Part shown: in pieces, positions 46,001 through 58,253 of the stretch | Layout: the number at the start of each line of letters is the position of its first letter | Position numbering within the stretch: position 1 is the stretch's first letter | NCBI GenBank assembly: GCA_011317545.1 | Contig: WUJK01000008.1 | Coordinates: 1,426,001 to 1,490,000, forward strand | Origin: Coniella vitis | Taxonomy: Eukaryota; Ascomycota; Sordariomycetes; Diaporthales; Schizoparmaceae | DNA: 64,000 nt | Direction of reading: 5' to 3' | Notes under the pieces: model-generated | What the model saw: only the letters and a program-made list of their open reading frames with translations | What the model was told of the DNA's origin: nothing | The model's database searches: none | Program-made: the position numbers and the translations under genes

Positions 46001-47536
46001 ATCCGGACCCAGGGCGATGGTACAATCGAGACGGAGACGTTGGCGCTCGTCATTGACGGCAAATCTTTAACGTATGCGCTGGAGAAGGATATGGAGAAGA
46101 TGTTCCTCGACCTCGCCATCATGTGCAAGGCTGTCATCTGCTGTCGTGTCTCGCCGCTGCAAAAGGCGCTCGTCGTAAAGCTGGTCAAGAAGCATCGGAA
46201 GCAGTCCATCCTCCTCGCAATTGGCGACGGAGCAAACGATGTGTCCATGATTCAGGCAGCGCACATTGGTGTTGGAATTAGTGGTCTTGAAGGTCTTCAA
46301 GCAGCTCGCAGCGCAGATGTTTCGATTGCGCAATTCCGCTATCTGCGCAAGTTGTTGCTTGTTCATGGCGCGTGGAGTTATCACAGAGTGAGCAAGACGA
46401 TCTTGTTCTCCTTCTACAAGAACATTACTTTGTACCTGACACAATTCTGGGTAAGTTTCAGCAATGACAAACCTTTCTTCCTTCTGGTTTTCTGTACGCG
46501 CCACTAAGCCATGAGCAATAGTACACTTTCCAAAACGTCTTTTCTGGTCAGATTATCTATGAATCGTGGACACTCTCCTTGTACAACGTCATCTTCACTG
46601 TGTTGCCACCTCTTGCGATGGGTATTCTGGACCAGTTCGTCTCTGCTCGCTTGCTCGACCGCTACCCGCAGCTCTATTCCCTCGGGCAGACTAATCAATT
46701 CTTCCGACTGCGCGTCTTTCTCGCCTGGATCGCCAACGCTGTCTACCACTCGCTCATGATCTACGTCTGGGGCGAGCTTCTCTGGCCGTATGATCTCGCC
46801 CAGGGCGACGGCAAGATAGCAGGCCACTGGGTCTGGGGTACGGCCATGTACGGTGCGGTCCTGCTCACGGTGCTGGGCAAGGCAGGGTTGATTACCAACA
46901 ACTGGACAAAGTACCACGTCATTGCGATCCCTGGATCCATGGCGCTCTTCCTCGTCTTCGTCGCGGCATACGGAACCGTGGCACCCCTCTTGGGCTTCTC
47001 GGAAGAGTATCACGGCCTCGTACCCCGGCTGTTCTCGTCGCCCATCTTTTGGCTCCAGATGCTCTGCCTGCCTATTCTCTGTTTGGTACGCGACGTGGCG
47101 TGGAAGTATGCCAAGAGAATGTATCGGCCACAGACCTATCACCATATTCAAGAGATTCAAAAGTACAATATTCAAGATTACAGACCTCGGTATGTTTGCA
47201 TCTTCTTGCTTTGCTCGTTTCCTCACGGCGGTGCTCGCCCGAGCTTTTACCATGCCCTTCTTTTTCCCACTTGCCCATTTGCTAGATACACGCAAAACTA
47301 ACCCAGCACGCCTTCCAAAACACAGCATGGAACAATTCCAAAAAGCGATTCGTAAAGTCCGACAGGTGCAGCGTATGCGCAAACAGCGAGGCTATGCATT
47401 CTCGCAAGCGGACGAATCACAAACGCGCGTACTACAGGCGTACGATACGACGCAAAACAGAGGAAGATATGGAGAGATGGCTTCTTCGAGACCGGGCGGA
47501 CAACAAGACGGAGGGCAACATCAACCAGCATGGTAA
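43091..47536 (+). CDS. DRS2: Phospholipid flippase Drs2 (P4-ATPase)
   Basis: Drs2 is the trans-Golgi/endosome flippase that moves phosphatidylserine to the cytosolic leaflet and drives vesicle formation. Exons: 43091-46450, 46522-47189 and 47326-47536, 1412 residues. I chose the ATG at 43091 (MAGRPPYGGSSHHDDLLLDL); the frame is open further upstream without an ATG. The N-terminus is disordered, Gln/Gly-rich. Catalytic marks are DGET (427-430), the phosphorylated Asp in DKTGTLT (D655) and GDGANDV (from 1045). Drs2-type rather than Dnf-type features are SALQQIPNLSPTNQYTTI in TM1-2 and PISLFVTVELVKYW in TM4. After the last membrane span come RPQTYHHIQEIQKYNIQDYRPR and the autoinhibitory tail RMRKQRGYAFSQAD (GYAFS at 1365-1369), which controls activity with PI4P and the Gea2 ArfGEF in yeast. 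It needs a Cdc50 partner, not seen here. Confidence 0.96.
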
Positions 47537-48495
47537 CATGCACCATGCGTGTTTTTGTTTGTTTGGTGTTTTGTGTGAGTATTGTGTAGGTTTTTATGTG
47601 TCCTTGTTTGGGTTGCCTGCTGTTCTGACTGCCTTGAATGGTGGGCAAGACAAGGTTAATGAAGCAAAACAATACAAGAATGAGGAAAACGATCGACAGG
47701 GGGGGAAACAGGGCTGCCTAAGGGAAGAAGAGAAAAAAAGGATACCAAAAATCCAAAATCTGCAGAAAAGGAAAGGAAGCAACGGATTCAGATCCCCCTC
47801 CCTTTTTTCTTGTATTATGTTGGAGTTGCTTTTATTTAATGTAAATCAAATGATTGATGCGGATGAATAGGATGAGAGCAGAGCACCCCGCAAATGGGGG
47901 GTTGACGATACAAATACATACATAAAGGAATACAATGGCAATGTGAAATGTGCAATGTGCAATGCAATCAAAGACCAGAAAAGCAAAAGGAGATTTCTTT
48001 TTAAGTCCGACTCTTTGTTTTTGGTGGTGGTGTTTTGTCTCCCGGTTTTGTTCTTGTGGTCCTGGGAAAAGTTGCTGCTATGGCGGGTATCTCGGAGCTT
48101 GTCCCCCGTCTATGGACTCCAGATCCAAATCCAAATCCAAATCCAAATAAAAAAAAGTCAACAAAACGATACAGATCCTATTTGTCTATTTATTTATATT
48201 CATACAAGTATGAATTTGTGTTTCATCACCGTGACATTTGTAGATTGCGAGGCTGCAGGGCATTCATTGCAGAATGTTCCAGGCGGATACCGTATCCCGT
48301 TTCCCCTCATTAACAAGCAGCACTCTGTCCGAAGGATGGTGCGAAGGGAGTCAAGTTGATGAGCAAAGAGGATAAAAATCCTCGAGTTTTCCATCTTTGG
48401 AAGAGCAAAGTAGGTCTCAATAGCTGACAGAAACAAATAAAACAGAAGGGGGAAAGGAAGAAGGTATACATACACACACACAAAAAGAAAGGGTC
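47537..48495. other. Spacer between Drs2 gene and 5S rRNA gene
   Basis: This is the 3' region of DRS2. It contains a short hexamer array of CCAAAT units at about 48123-48148. Frames up to 158 codons (47394-47870) overlap the DRS2 end in another frame and are not credible. Confidence 0.5.
48123..48148. repeat. (ATCCAA)n hexamer microsatellite
   Basis: About four tandem copies of a six-base unit ending in AATAAAAA. A simple sequence repeat downstream of DRS2. Confidence 0.6.
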
Positions 48496-48500
48496 AAAAA
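48496..48500 (-). terminator. Pol III terminator of the 5S rRNA gene
   Basis: A run of five T on the minus strand directly at the 3' end of the 5S gene, the standard RNA polymerase III stop signal. The first T may be the last base of the mature RNA. Confidence 0.75.
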
Positions 48501-48618
48501 CATGCAACACCGGGTATTCGCTAATGGTCACCCACTTAACTACTAATCCGGCCCTTAGTGGCTTATTTAGGGGAGAGCGGACGGGATCCCAAGTTTTCCA
48601 CTAGGTATGGTCGCATGT
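48500..48618 (-). rRNA. 5S ribosomal RNA, dispersed gene
   Basis: The minus strand reads ACATGCGACCATACC at the 5' end, GATCCCGTCCGCTCTCCC in the middle, GATTAGTAGTTAAGTGGGTG then ACCATTAGCGAATACCC, and GGTGTTGCATGT at the 3' end: 119 nt, the normal 5S length. The ends pair (ACATGC with GCATGT). Compared with the usual filamentous-fungus 5S (TTGGGTGGGTGACCACC), GG has become AA and the opposing CC has become TT, which keeps the helix paired. Internal promoter elements are intact, with an A-box-like region over AAGCCACTAAGGG and the GGTGACC part of the C box. A single copy between protein genes is the dispersed pattern of Neurospora and relatives. It looks functional, though a diverged pseudogene cannot be excluded. 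Confidence 0.9.
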
Positions 48619-49725
48619 GATTGAGGTACGACATTTTCATCATTATCTATCAAAAATTTGAAACGCAAAAAAAGACATTTGGGTTCGATCCAAAAAGGAA
48701 AAGAAAAAGAGAACGAAAAAAAAAAAAACAAAAAAAAAAAACAGTTGACGGGGGCAAGAAAAGGCTGTTTGAGAGCATTCCTTTTGATACCCGAGGACTT
48801 GTGCGCTGCTTACTCAGCAGGTTGTGCTTTACATACTGTGTGTACTACTGTATGTAGCTTCAAGCATAAGTAGGTGCCCGTCCGTTTTGTTCGTATTGGT
48901 ACTACTAATAAAGTATGCCTCATTTCCCACCAACCCAAGACGGGCAGTTGTAGAAACGAATTGTACACAATAGGCACACGGGTCTGGCAGATGAGCAACT
49001 CACGGCATTGAAAGATGTGTGACATGCGCCTTCAAGAAGATACAAGCGAGCAAGAACGAAAGAAAGAAAGAAAGGATGTTCAGCACATGTACACGCCCTC
49101 CATTGTAACCACGGCCACGATTTCGGTTCAAACATAAGAAAGATCAGTTGCTATGGATAAGCAGTGGGAAGGAAGGGCGTAAGATCTTTCTCTCACGCCA
49201 GGATGCAACAAGATGAGGCTATAGATTTCGCCATTCATGCTAAGGGCCTCTGTATGACCTTGGCAGGGCTTGGGTTCGTCCAAAAGACATGTCGTGTCCA
49301 TTACATTGTAATGATAAGCAATATGTATTTTTGCCAAGAGTAGATCCGGTGGTCTCGTGAAGGATTATGTACTTTGTGTGTACCATATGGATGATGATCG
49401 GATTCCACCCGGTACTTACATGCACATGGCGCATTAGCACCATGCTACGTGCTTTTGTTTCATTACGATCCAGATTGCGGTATGCTGTGGAATGCAATTT
49501 TTGGTCATGTTCATTTTGAGAGATTGCTATTCGCGGTGGATTATTCCTCCACCAACCAGTGTTGTGATTGTTCTATTAAATGGTTGGATTGGTATTTTTT
49601 CTTTTTGAAGGAAAAATATCATTAGCCTAGTGAGTTGATCCAAATTTCCTAATTATCTTGTCCTCCTCGACCCCACATTGCTCCCATGGGTTAGGTGAAT
49701 GTCAACCTCCCAGTTGCGTGCGCGC

Positions 49726-49798
49726 GAGAGAGAGAGACAGAGAGAGAAAGAAAGAGAAGAGAAAGAAGGAGAGAGAGACCACGAAGTCCCGAGAGAAA
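49726..49798. repeat. GA-rich purine tract
   Basis: About 70 bp of almost pure GA/GAAA on the plus strand, following a short GCGCGCG. A simple sequence without a gene. Confidence 0.6.
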
Positions 49799-50144
49799 GC
49801 CAAAGAACGAGGGGAAATTCATGCTTCCCGCGTCAACCGTAGAAATACTATGAAGCGCCCTCCAGGAAGGGGAGGGGAAAAAAAAGATGGGATGACTTGA
49901 GATCGATATCTTGGTGAAAACCGATCCCTCATAGCAGACAATGATGGCCATGGGATTTTCAAGGCGGGGCAAGGGGGCAAGAAGGGGGCGGGGAGGTAAA
50001 ACTATGCGTGCGCCTTGTATTTTTGGGGGGGGGTTCATCATCCACTTCTTCTGGCAGTGGGCTATTTGCAGGACAACTTTGTATTTGCCTTGTGCAACTG
50101 TCTGGTCGAATACTTTTTGCCAGAGTGGTGAGCGTCGCAGGCGT

Positions 50145-50145
<1 letters not shown>

Positions 50146-50199
<54 letters not shown>
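50146..50199. repeat. Homopolymer of 54 T
   Basis: An uninterrupted run of 54 thymines (54 adenines on the minus strand). It is far longer than any other run here. It could be a replication-slippage tract, a poly(A) tail left by reverse transcription on the minus strand, or a sequencing or assembly artefact. I found no matching target-site duplication. Confidence 0.8.
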
Positions 50200-50200
<1 letters not shown>

Positions 50201-50208
50201 GCAACGAC

Positions 50209-50218
50209 TACTATGTAC
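50209..50218. repeat. TACTATGTAC dispersed motif
   Basis: A copy nine bases to the right of the T54 run, followed by the variant CATGTACTAG. Confidence 0.55.
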
Positions 50219-53113
50219 CATGTACTAGTATGGGAGGGACACCAAACAACAGCATGCCTGCATGTCACTCGGTAAGTACCACAGTACTTATGGGAGAAGG
50301 AGCGTCTGACCGTTTCGCTGCCCCCAGCCTCCCCAGGCCCCCAACCCACTCGGAAGAAAAAAAGACGGTCGCTGGACTTGATATGGGGGGTTTCGTGATT
50401 GTGGCGCTCCTTCTTTTTATTGGTTTGCACTGTAAGCTGGCATCGCTGTGCGACACTGCCCCAAGCATAAGCACAGCAGAGGAAGAAAGTACTGAGTACA
50501 TAGTGCAGGAAAGAATGAACTCCCTGCTTATCTTTCAACACTACATCTATTCCATATACCATGAGCATATAACCAAACAATTGCGGCCAGAAATCCAAGC
50601 ACTGGCACCAGAGGAAGGGAGAAAAAAAAGAGAAAAGAAAAAGACGCCATGTCCCCAAACCATCGGGGCAGTGGGACTCACGTGCGGGTGAGTGAGGCTT
50701 CCTTTTCCCCCCTTTGTCTGCCAAGGCCCTTATCGACCTGTACGAATACAGAGAAAGAGATGCGGCTCAGGCACTAACCGTCGGTCTTTTGCACGCCAGC
50801 ACGCACCCCTCCCACTGGCCCCCCTCCCCAAAACTTATCTCGTCCTCCCGCTCCCCTCCATTGGCGCTTGTTCAATGGTTATTTATTAGTTAGTTAGCTC
50901 TAAAAAAAAAAAAAAAAGGGTTCGGGGAGAGGACCCCTTTTTTTGCAGATCGGTTCTCGAAGCCCAAGTACCAAAGTCATTGGTACACTACCCAGCACGG
51001 GATAGAGGGGAGAAAGAAAGAAAGAGAACGGCTCATATGCAGCCGTACCCGGCGAAAAAGGTATAATGAAAATGAAAACAGGAAAAAGAGAAAAGACAGA
51101 TACTATGGTAGGTACAGTAGTCTCAAGCATATATGTTTTTTTTATAAAAAAAATAAAATAAATTAGAGCACACGAAAAGGAGTGTCGGAGAATATTTCCC
51201 CCAACAACCATAGCGTCCAAAGAATAAAACAAGACAAACCCAATTCCCGGTCGCTTTAAGTAGCACCATTTCCCAAAGAAAGAAAATTAGAAACTTCTAA
51301 TGACATCAACAGTAAACAGAGCAAGAGGCCTTGGGGGTGGGGGGGGGGAACGGGAGTCACTTGATGCCGACGATCTCTGGCGGTGGGGATTGGGGACATG
51401 TGGTTTCTTTTTAAATTTTGGAGGTTTCGTTGGTCCGCTTGTCTTCTTGGAGAAATGGGTTGGTTGGTGTCTCTGACAACATGCAAGTCAAGAAATAGTC
51501 TGGTAGCGAAATGATTCTAGACTTGTTGTGATAGAACCGAACCCCCTTGCAACAACCCCAAACTGGTTCATAGGAAAAGTCGGCTATTTGAATGATGATA
51601 CCTTCGTACAGAGATCGCCCGCCTCTCCTGTTTGGAACACAGATCTGGGTTGGTTCACTCATCTGACCATCAGCCGCAGCCGTGTTGTGTGCGGGGCGTG
51701 AGATGGCACAGCCAAAAGACAAGTCCGAATAAGTTGGAATCCAGGCAGAAGAATCATCTCTCAGTATCGCAAGTAGCCTGTCAATACCGAAATTGGTGGT
51801 GGTGGTGGTACCCTGTAATATCAAATACGACTACTACTACTACTTGACAAAACATAATAAAGAAACATCTCTCGTTTCACAATCAACACTTGCACTACTA
51901 TCTCGGGCAAAGGTTTCACAAGATACAAAGTCACTTACATGTCTTCATTGCATAAACGCTCCACCTTCCCAACCCGGGCTTCCACGATAACTTTGCTGCA
52001 TGGGCAAAAGGAGTTGTGCCCCATAACGAACATCCGGAATGCACATACCGGAGGCCCAAGCCCGCGCCGGTAGACGGGGCCAGAGGGGCTCGCCGCATCG
52101 TGCCCCGGTCACAAACAGGCTCGGAGAGCAGGTGGATACATGGGAGCCAGTCTATTGACATTGGCTGGTTTATACGGACCCCTTCAGGCCTCTGACACGG
52201 ATGGCCGCCAATCGGAACATCGAGGTCGACTGCACAAGGCCTCAAAAGAATCAACACAGCAATACTATGTTTGTGTGGGCGCTCGCCAAGCCGCTCTGCT
52301 GTCCACTGTTTCGCTATGCATGCGATACCAACGGCCCAGTTGGACGTCCAGGCCCGTCTGCCCACAAAAGTGTTTTGAAATGCCCCAAACTCAGTCGAAA
52401 CTGTAGCAAATGAGCGCGCCACATTCATCGTCATTGTAGTCATCTCGAGATTATATTCAAACAACCCAGCCCGTGTACTGTGTAGACTGTGGGCAAATAA
52501 TCAACAAGAAGAATATGCAAACCGTTTTCCCAGCCCGGTGCCCTGTAAATGTCCACAAATGGTATATCCTCGCCATAAAACTGCCATGACAATGCTTTTC
52601 GTTTAAAGATAAGAAAAAGAAAGAAAAAATCAAGTCGCCACCCGCTAAGAATCCACAACGCTCAATGGTCACCGTCATGCATATCCGCTGTGCGCCTCTA
52701 TCCATCCACAAGGGAATGGTGCGGCGCTTTTCACCTCATGCATTTCGCAAAAACAGGTCCCCGTCACACTAGTCATAGCCAGCCGCGTGCTTGTGCCTCA
52801 CGCATTGTCATGACTCGACTTCCAATATTTGGTTGTTCGATAGACGCTGCATCGAGTGCAGCTAGGAAAATAATACGTCGCGCGGTTGCTGCCCCGCTTG
52901 TTTTCCACCTACTGCGGCTGCAGGCTCTGATAGGACCATCGTGCTCGGGCCGAACTTGATGTATCAAATAGCCACCAGCTGCAAGGCCATTCAATCGCGA
53001 GTCGATGAGTCGCACAGACAAATGTGCCGCCGCTCTAGGCCTCTGCAACTGACTGTGTACAGCCAGCAAGTTGTCGCCCCCAAGGCCGTGTCAAGAGACC
53101 ATGAGCCCTTGCA

Positions 53114-54053
53114 TTATCGACCGTTCGTTCCCATCATGGGCTGTATTGGTGTGACAAGTTCAATGGACTTGGGTCGAGAGTAGGTTGTTGGGTTACGCGA
53201 TGGAAGTGGGCGCTCCGAGTGTTGGGAAGTCATCGTGTAACCATAACTCTCATATGTTGACGAGTATACCGTCGAGGAGGGGCGACTGCCATAGGAAGTG
53301 CCTGGGCTTGTTGCGCCGCGCGTCGTGAAGGGCCACACTGTCGAGTGGTAGGAACCCGACGGAGAGGGCGGACTGGGCTCCCGAATGCTTAAAGAACGAA
53401 GGGCAGAGATGGCCGACGTGTGATGGCTGGCTGATTGAGGAGGAGTTGGAGGGGAAATGAGCATCGAGTGGGGTCGTGACGGTGAAGCTCGAGGGATGAT
53501 GTCCCTCGGTTCTGGGTCTCCAGCAGCATAAAATGGGTAGTTGGGACTCGTCTGCGTTCGGTACGATACGCTTCTCGGTGTCGCACTAGATGGAGAAAGG
53601 TCGGGGTGATCTTCGGCACGGCATCTACTTGGGCAGTCAGCACAATGAAGGCAAGTCAACCGTTGGGGTGGGAAACTCGACGCACGCTTCCGAACAATAT
53701 ATCGCCTTCTCGTCCTGTGGTACAAATTGCTTCTCACAAGTCATACTAAGAAAACCCTGTTAGCACTCAACATCGTACACATCCAGGCCATGTGGTAGTT
53801 CGCTATGCACATACCAGAAAAGAGGGAAGCTCTCCCGTTCATCGGACAACCAGTGGTCGTCTTCCATCTCACGCTCCCTCTCACGCGGGTTCTTGCCCAA
53901 CTTTGTACCAAACTGAGATGTGCCCCGGCGGGTCATGGCTGGGCGCGAGGCCTTGTGTCTGGATGATGGATCTGTCACGCCAACGGCCTTTCGCACATCT
54001 GTATAGGAGGTGTTGGTCGAGCCATGACCAGACTTCCTCCGATGATGATACAT
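53114..54053 (-). CDS. Ecl1-family zinc-finger protein (life-span regulatory factor)
   Basis: Ecl1/2/3 proteins of fission yeast extend chronological lifespan and respond to zinc and sulphur shortage; filamentous fungi have longer versions. Exons: 54053-53815, 53745-53686 and 53624-53114, 269 residues, in frame. The finger is C80-M-T-C83 and, after 13 residues, C97-S-E-A-C101 (PQDEKAIYCSEAC). It is built across three exons: the C80 codon is split by intron 1, and intron 2 falls just before C101. Exon 2 is only 60 nt. The N-terminus is basic (HHRRKSGHG) with REREREMEDD before the finger, and the C-terminal 165 residues are Ser/Pro/Tyr-rich and disordered. Likely nuclear and regulatory; targets are unknown. 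A 25-bp tandem duplication lies 300 bp upstream. Confidence 0.85.
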
Positions 54054-54355
54054 GGCTTATCAGAAGTCTCAAGATCACAAGACACTGTCAGTTGGTTGCT
54101 CTTTGGAGTGGTGATAGCGTCGAGTCACACTGCCCGCTGGTTGGATGCTTCCTGCAAGGGTCCTATCACAGCACGTGGGGGAAACAGTGGGGTCCGATAT
54201 CCGGTAGAATCCAACGGGGGCTTGTCTGGTACAAGCAATGTCCTTAAGGAATAGATAGATATCCGGGATTGGGTGACGATGGCCTCCTGTGGTTGGAAAG
54301 GTACCCTGAGATAACGAAAGAGGACTGGCCCTGGTGGTGGTATATGGAGAAACGT

Positions 54356-54405
54356 GCGAGAGAGGTGCTTAAAAAAGACGGCGAGAGAGGTGCTTAAAAA
54401 AGACG
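54356..54405. repeat. Perfect 25-bp tandem duplication
   Basis: Two identical 25-bp units (each begins GCGAGAGAGGTGCTT and ends AAAAGACG) lie head to tail, followed by the first bases of a third. They lie about 300 bp upstream of the ecl1-like ATG, within its probable promoter or leader. Confidence 0.85.
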
Positions 54406-56463
54406 GCGAAGCTCAGCAACGGATGAAGAGCGTGGAGGGTGTGATGATATAGATGTGGATGGATAAAAGGGGACAAGAGAGACCGGGGGCGGTAGACTAT
54501 AAAATAGAGACAAAAATTTGTACGGTGCCTGCGATGACTCTTGCGCAAAGGCAGAGGACAATGTCGCGTCGCGATTGCGCAAGGTAGAGCGTGGGTTTCA
54601 TGTACCCTTTTCCCTCGTATGAACCGGGATGGCAGGACCCTGTCCCTTGTATGTCTGGTCCCGTGGAGGTGACTAATGCACCGGGAACAACGGCCTGCCT
54701 TGCAAGCCCTTGACAGCAAGTCTGGGACAGTGGGACGAGGCCGGGATGAGGCACAAGCCTAATTCGGTTCTGAGATGATGCGTGCTCGCTAGCGCCAGGG
54801 CAGGCGGCCGTGGCTTGTCTGGTCTCGTCTGTGGGCAAAGGTCAAAGGTCCTTCCGTCTAGCCAGGCCGAAGGCGGCGCTCTGGAGTTCGGCTTTTGGAG
54901 ACGCTGCAGGGATCCGCGGCCGAAGCGGCTTGCTGCTGTGGTATAAGTTGACGGCAAAGTCAACGCAAGGCGTGACTGCTGCACTATGGACGAGAGCTCC
55001 GGAGCGCAGAGTTACGCAACGGCAGACTGTGGCGTCTTGTCACTGGGGACGCGAGCGAGAACCTCGAGGGCTGGAGTGACGACGACGGCGGTCGTGCTAC
55101 CTTGGGCGTCGGCAAGGGCAGGCGAAAGGACACAAGAGTGTGGGGTTGAAGCACCGTGATGGATATGGACTGCTTTTTCTTTTGCCGTGCGTGGGGCAAC
55201 GGTTACTACAGGTCTTCGATGCTGCTGCTGTTGTGGTTGCTGCAAGATCGGACGGTTCTAAGAGTTGTTAAACGTGCCGGGAATTGGTCAAACACCAGGA
55301 ACAAAGAATGTGTGAACGAAGAGAGGCTCAGGAAGCGAGAGCGAGAGCAAAGAACCAGAACAAAAGCAGTGAGCGGGGGAGCGAGTCCTGAAATGGGAGC
55401 ACAACCGCTTGGGGAGTGCAATTTGTAGGAGGGGTTGCAGGATAGCAGAAGAGCGAGAGAAGGCAGCGGCTAGATTGACAAACGCGAGCGAGAGAGGTAG
55501 AGAAAAGAGAGCAAGCGGGTTTGTCTGGATGCGATGTGAAAAGGAAGCGAGACAAGACGAGCAAGAAAGAGGTCAAATGCACATGTACGTACGAATTACG
55601 GATGTACAGCCAAGTACCAGCCTGCAAACGGGGCACTGGTGGATACTTAGTTCTACTTGGTGGGCCAGGCCCCCGTGTGACTCTGCGCAGCCATGCTCCC
55701 ACGCTGAGGGGAAGCACTGGCGCACAAAGTGGGGAGGAGCCAGGACACAACTGGCTCCTGGTGATGAGGTGAGCACTGGCACCGTCGCCGCCCCGACAAG
55801 GGGTCCGTTTTTTCTTCTTTTGAGGAGGAACCGCTTCGGCCCAGGCCTGACGGTTTAGGTACTTGTAGAATGTACAAAGCGCCGCTAAACTATGCCCATA
55901 CATAACACTGTTCTTGCCTGTCGTTAAGCGTACCCAGTACTTTCAAAACACTGTACCGCGCAGCGATGTGATCAGTATCTAGTACTTTGCAAGCCAGAAA
56001 CGGAGCCAACCTTCTACCGCACGCCCAAAAGTTGGAAGTAACGGTGAGCTGCCTCACCCCGTCACCCCCGCGGTGCAAATGTACATGGTACTGGCAGCGT
56101 ACGATGTGCTATTGCTATGGGCGACACCGTCCCTGCCTCCTGAAGAACCCAAGCCTGGATCCGCTGGGAAGGATCGAGTCTAGACGCTTCTTCCTCTGCC
56201 CACGAATGGCCCCTGCTACAGTGCTGAGCGTTTGGCTCACAATGCGGGACGCATTGCGCATCAATCTCATCACCAAGTGCAGCCGCCCCAGGCACGAGTC
56301 TTGAACAGAAAATTTCTGCTAACCCTAGCCTCACCAACGGGCCTTGATCTGATGATACTAAGCGACACCACGAGACTGGATTCATCAGCTTGGGGCCCTG
56401 GCACCACGGGACAGAGTAGGCCGACCGGAGCATTTCCACGAAAGACGACGATCACCAGCTCCA

Positions 56464-56474
56464 GTACTATGTAC
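56464..56474. repeat. GTACTATGTAC dispersed motif
   Basis: A full 11-bp copy, continuing into TATAGTA to give the near-palindrome TACTATGTACTATAGTA. Confidence 0.6.
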
Positions 56475-58242
56475 TATAGTATCGTGCTGCAATGGCCTCC
56501 ACACAGTGACTGGTGGCTAATAGTCCACACTTAACAACACCAAACAACATCCATCTCTCAGACAACTGGCAGCCACATCACGGCATGGCACGGCACCCAC
56601 CGCACAGTAGGCAGTGCGCAGTACGCAATGTGCGGTCTCGAAAGGCCTGGCTCGACCTGATATGCTGTTCACTGGAAGGCTCGGAAGCATCTGCATTGCG
56701 TTATCCGTCCACAAGGTGGCAGTAGGATGTACTTTGTACAGTGCAGTGCTGGGAGGAAATGCTATTGCCAGCGTCAATGCGCAACCAACGAATGACAGGG
56801 CCACATCGTGGCACAAGGCGGTACTAGGGATGTACAAAGCAGGTGCGCTGGCCAAAGGCTGCGCAGAATGTACACATGTGCTTGGCTATTGCTGACTTGC
56901 ATTAGGTAATGAGAACTTCCCCACGTCGGCCCAGCGCCTGGCAGCCTGGTTAGGTTGGCAGGCTGTGAGAATCTTTTTCTGTTGCAGTGGCAATGACGCC
57001 ACGCCATGCTCCGCGTAAACCATACCTTGTGCCATTCACGAGGGGGCATGGCAAAGCCCTACCCACCCGTCAAGCGTCCTCTTGCAGCAGGAAAGAGGGC
57101 CCGGAAAGCCCCCACCCACTGGGCGAGACGGTCGAGACCTCAGATCCTTACTATGCACTATATTACAGCTACTGACAAGAGATTCTGACGCAAGCCAGCT
57201 GCCCGACGCCCATGCTTACAATGCGGGGCATCGTGTCGTCGTGTCTGGGTTAGCACAACTGCACACAGCACAGCAAAAAGCATGAAACATTACCATGTAC
57301 GCTTATTATGTCGGTGAACACGGCGTCTTTTCAACACGGCGGCCCGTCTGCAGCGCTCCGCTCCGTGACGTACCTCAAACTCGGCCCCTTCGGGACGCTT
57401 GGCAGCGAGCGGGGTGTGGCTCGTTGCACAATCCGCAGCGGTCATAGGCACAACTACAGACCACTAATACATCAAGTGCAGGTTTCACCGTGACAAGTCG
57501 AAAGGAGCCCAGTCAGGTGACTCGTGCGAAGACCAGAGCTTCTCAGACAACAGTCCGGCACTCATTGTATGGAATCGCTTGGCTCAATAGACAACCGCAT
57601 CCCCTAGCCTAGCAGTCCTGGGCAACCTCGTTTGGTGCGAGCCTCTTTTTCCCCATTCAAAAGCAAATGAATCGATCCGTTCGATCCGGGAAAGACGACG
57701 GATCACTAACGGAATTGTGGCTGGATTCGTCACCACGGCATCGGGCTCTGACTAAACTTTTGTTCCTGGCTTTTGCTGTGCGAGACTTGCGAAGACCCCA
57801 AAAGCTTTTGACAGCTCTTGCTCCCCCGCGAGCCCTGAAAGCGGCCCTGGGGAAGCAAGGGCGCTCCTTGCAAAGCCAGCGGCCGACCTGCACGCCTGCA
57901 CAACGCTGATCTACGATCGGCGCACCTTATACACGGCTTGTGGTCAGAGATGATCCCCGACCGTGGTTCCAAAGATAGAAGCATTTCGGGAGGCTCGGAG
58001 AATTGTTCACGCCCTGCAACCAGGACACTGCTAAAGTATGTACTGTGCAAGACCTAGAGCACATGGAAGTAAATCGAGAGCGAACTTGCAATATGCTGTT
58101 CTTTGGTGTAAATCGATAATGTCCTTCACATGTCGAAAAGCTCGTGCGGTGAGTAATCTGTGGCGGAGTTGATGACACACAGATGGATTGCTATGTCGTC
58201 GAATTGACGCAATTCCAAGCAATTTTGTCCAACCTACTAATG

Positions 58243-58253
58243 GTACTATGTAC
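58243..58253. repeat. GTACTATGTAC dispersed motif
   Basis: A full 11-bp copy in the gene-poor right end. Confidence 0.6.

Larger units (their letters stand above)
48619..53113. other. Gene-poor region between 5S rRNA gene and ecl1-like gene
   Basis: About 4.5 kb without a supportable gene. It is rich in low-complexity DNA: A runs at 48718-48741, a GA-rich tract at 49726-49798, T54 at 50146-50199, A15 at 50903-50917 and TGG/CTA triplet repeats at 51796-51842. One TACTATGTAC lies at 50209, directly beside the T run. The long apparent frames around 50100 come from the homopolymer and are artefacts. Confidence 0.5.

Noticed and set aside
48661..48700. B-box-like GGTTCGATCC right of the 5S gene
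   Set aside because: No A box or acceptor stem within tRNA distance; the flank is A-rich simple sequence.
50008..50724. Long frames on both strands over the T54 run
   Set aside because: Their length comes from poly-Phe or poly-Lys produced by the homopolymer.
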